From NCBI RefSeq assembly GCF_024637375.1, contig NZ_JAGXFK010000058.1, positions 1 to 64,000 of the forward strand: a stretch of 64,000 bases of DNA, given 5' to 3'. Every line of letters starts with the position of its first letter. The stretch's first letter is position 1. Positions 62,679 through 64,000 of the stretch are shown piece after piece. The translations under genes were made by a program, and so were the position numbers. Below the pieces are notes generated by a model that was not told the origin of the DNA, did no database searches, and was given only the letters and a program-made list of their open reading frames with translations. Source of the stretch: Sediminimonas sp. Its GTDB lineage: Bacteria > Pseudomonadota > Alphaproteobacteria > Rhodobacterales > Rhodobacteraceae.

Positions 62679-63599
62679 CTACAGCATCATCTGATAGCTG
62701 GTGGGCACATAGGCATAGCCGCCACCCTGCCGGTCGACAAAGCCGGTGCCGGGCCAGGGCATGTGGTAGCCCACGAACGGGATTTGGTCGGTCGCCAGCA
62801 TGTCCAGCAGCCGGTGCCGCGTGGCGGCGGCGGCGGCCTTGTCCATGTCGAACCTGACCTCCCAGTCGGGATGGGCCAGCGACCAGACGTAGTGATTGGC
62901 GAAATCCACCGCCAGCAGCAGCGATTGCCCTTCGCTTTCCAGCATGTAGGCCATGTGGCCCGGCGTGTGCCCGAAGGCCGCCATGGCGGTGATGCCGGGC
63001 GTCACCGCGTCGCCGTCGCCGATCATCGTCATCCGCTCGGCCAGCGGGCGCACCTTGGCCTCGAACCCGTCGTTGCCCATGGCCGCCCACGCGTCGAACT
63101 CGACCGCGCCGGTGACGTAGCGCGCGTTGGCGAATGTTTCGCTGTCGCCCTCGCGCAGCCCGCCGATATGGTCGGGATGCATGTGGGTGATCACCACCAC
63201 GTCCACCTGTTCGGCGGTGTAACCGGCGGCCTCCAGCGCGGCCGTGATGCCGCCCCGGTTCAGCCCGGTGTCGAACAACACCAGTTGTTCGCCGGTGTTG
63301 ACCACCGTCGGCGTGAAGAAGAACTGCGCCGCGTCGGTGGGCAGCTTGGCGGCGGCCGAGACGCGGGCGAATTCCGCGTCGCCGACGTTGAGCCCGAAGA
63401 TCGAATGCGGGTCGGGCCGGGTCATGGTTCCGGCAAGCAGGGTGGTCACCTCGAATCCGCCCAGCACGAACCGGCGGTAGGGCGGCAGGCCGCTTCCCAG
63501 CATCGGCGCGGCGGCGCGCGCCAGCCCCGGCGCGGCGAATGGCAGCGCGGCTGCGCCTGCGGTGGTCAGAACGGTGCGGCGTGTTATGTGTCGGGTCAT
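62679..63599 (-). CDS. Tat-exported MBL-fold metallohydrolase
   Basis: A 306-residue metallo-beta-lactamase-fold protein with a twin-arginine signal (RHITRRTVLTTAGAAALPFA, cleavage after GLARA). The complete metal motif THMHPDHIGGL is present, with FGHTPGHMAYML and LLAVDFANHYVW supplying further ligands. It is close to the quorum-quenching-lactonase-like/periplasmic hydrolase group, but substrate is unknown. The Tat signal implies export with metal already bound. Confidence 0.88.
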   Translation of the reverse strand: MTRHITRRTVLTTAGAAALPFAAPGLARAAAPMLGSGLPPYRRFVLGGFEVTTLLAGTMTRPDPHSIFGLNVGDAEFARVSAAAKLPTDAAQFFFTPTVVNTGEQLVLFDTGLNRGGITAALEAAGYTAEQVDVVVITHMHPDHIGGLREGDSETFANARYVTGAVEFDAWAAMGNDGFEAKVRPLAERMTMIGDGDAVTPGITAMAAFGHTPGHMAYMLESEGQSLLLAVDFANHYVWSLAHPDWEVRFDMDKAAAAATRHRLLDMLATDQIPFVGYHMPWPGTGFVDRQGGGYAYVPTSYQMML

Positions 63600-63716
63600 C
63601 GCAATACTCCCTGTTAATGGGTTGAAGTTTATAGCAGGGAGAGCCGGCGTCCAAGGTTTCACGCGATCGTGACCGGATGCTGGACCCGCCGCGCCCGATA
63701 GCTTAACAGCCACCGC

Positions 63717-64000
63717 ATGTTCGCGATCCTCACCAACCGCACCTATGCCGCGTTGTTCTCGGCGCAGGTCGTTGCGCTGCTGGGCACCGGGCTGCTGAGC
63801 GTGGCGCTGGGGCTTCTGGCCTATGACCTGGCCGGCGCGCGCGCCGGCCTCGTGCTGGGGACAGCGTTCACCATCAAGATGGTGTGTTACGTGGGGCTGT
63901 CGCCGCTTGCCCAGGCGTTGGCGCAGCGACTGCCGCGCAAGCCGGTCCTGGTGGGGGCGGACCTGGTCCGCGTCGGTATTGCCCTGTGCCTGCCTTTCGT
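63717..64000 (+). CDS. MFS transporter, partial (N-terminal part only)
   Basis: The first ~94 residues of a major facilitator protein: MFAILTNRTYAALFSAQVVA, first helices LLGTGLLSVALGLLAYDLAG and TAFTIKMVCYVGLSPLAQAL, and the loop QRLPRKPVLVGADLVR that matches the MFS signature region between helices 2 and 3. It runs off the right edge and so is missing from the ORF track. Divergent from the Tat MBL gene. Confidence 0.85.
   Translation, partial: MFAILTNRTYAALFSAQVVALLGTGLLSVALGLLAYDLAGARAGLVLGTAFTIKMVCYVGLSPLAQALAQRLPRKPVLVGADLVRVGIALCLPF

Noticed and set aside
1-64000. tRNA genes, rRNA genes, CRISPR arrays, transposases or integrases
   Set aside because: I scanned for T-loop motifs, rRNA stretches, regular direct repeats and recombinase motifs and saw none.

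Overview
The window is very GC-rich and reads as a chromosomal segment of an alphaproteobacterium of the family Rhodobacteraceae (Roseobacter-type). The clues are a mipZ gene, a split ATP synthase F0 cluster with separate b' and b subunits, the ffh...rpsP-rimM-trmD-rplS-rpmE cluster, an fdsGBA-fdhD-fdsD NAD-dependent formate dehydrogenase operon, a DctPQM TRAP transporter, and dispersed GC-box repeats at gene ends. Nearly all coding capacity is ordinary and densely packed. I saw no tRNA, rRNA, CRISPR array, prophage or insertion sequence.

Layout. 1-3.2 kb (minus): a TRAP transporter (dctM is cut by the left edge) preceded by an operator-rich gap and a HpcH/HpaI aldolase. 3.2-11.8 kb: an aromatic catabolism locus with an aromatic-amino-acid-type decarboxylase, a DUF2783 small protein plus an MhpA-like flavin monooxygenase, an MBL-fold protein with an altered metal motif, fumarylacetoacetase (broken by one frameshift), homogentisate dioxygenase, and a divergent MarR regulator coupled to an EamA exporter. 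11.8-19.4 kb (minus): mipZ and the ffh/ribosomal operon, carrying two GNAT genes, a chorismate mutase and a sulfotransferase-like gene. 19.8-21.9 kb: LysR-EamA pair and ArsR. 22.1-25.7 kb: atpI-B-E-F'-F, then rpsD. 25.8-29.5 kb: hisC-tyrA, a DUF2125 protein and a ChaC-like cyclotransferase. 29.5-33.4 kb: a MotA/ExbB-like and MotB/OmpA-like stator pair whose B subunit carries a roughly 700-residue coiled coil. 33.5-36.6 kb: valS with an in-frame palindromic-repeat insertion and a lower-GC block. 36.7-48.6 kb: Lrp/ornithine-type decarboxylase, an orphan molybdopterin hydroxylase large subunit, DUF2235, ispH, DUF3429, rnhA, a CueR-type regulator, a FadR-type regulator, rplY and pth. 48.7-55.7 kb: a LysR regulator and the formate dehydrogenase operon. 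55.9-58.9 kb: leuA behind a leucine-rich leader peptide and mutually exclusive hairpins, an SDR and a decayed photolyase-family gene. 58.9-64 kb: a periplasmic MORN-repeat protein, nadE, a zincin-like protein, a Tat-exported MBL protein and the start of an MFS transporter.

How parts work together. Chorismate mutase, hisC and tyrA supply tyrosine. HmgA and FahA would degrade homogentisate, but maleylacetoacetate isomerase is not in the window. The monooxygenase/DUF2783 pair may feed homogentisate from a hydroxyphenylacetate-like compound. The formate dehydrogenase genes encode the full FdsGBA enzyme with its FdhD and FdsD maturation factors. The most interesting items are the stator-like pair at 29.5-33.4 kb, the leuA attenuator, the repeat-mediated protein insertion in ValRS, the gene-end repeats, and the fahA frameshift. 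No clearly new defence or mobile system was found.
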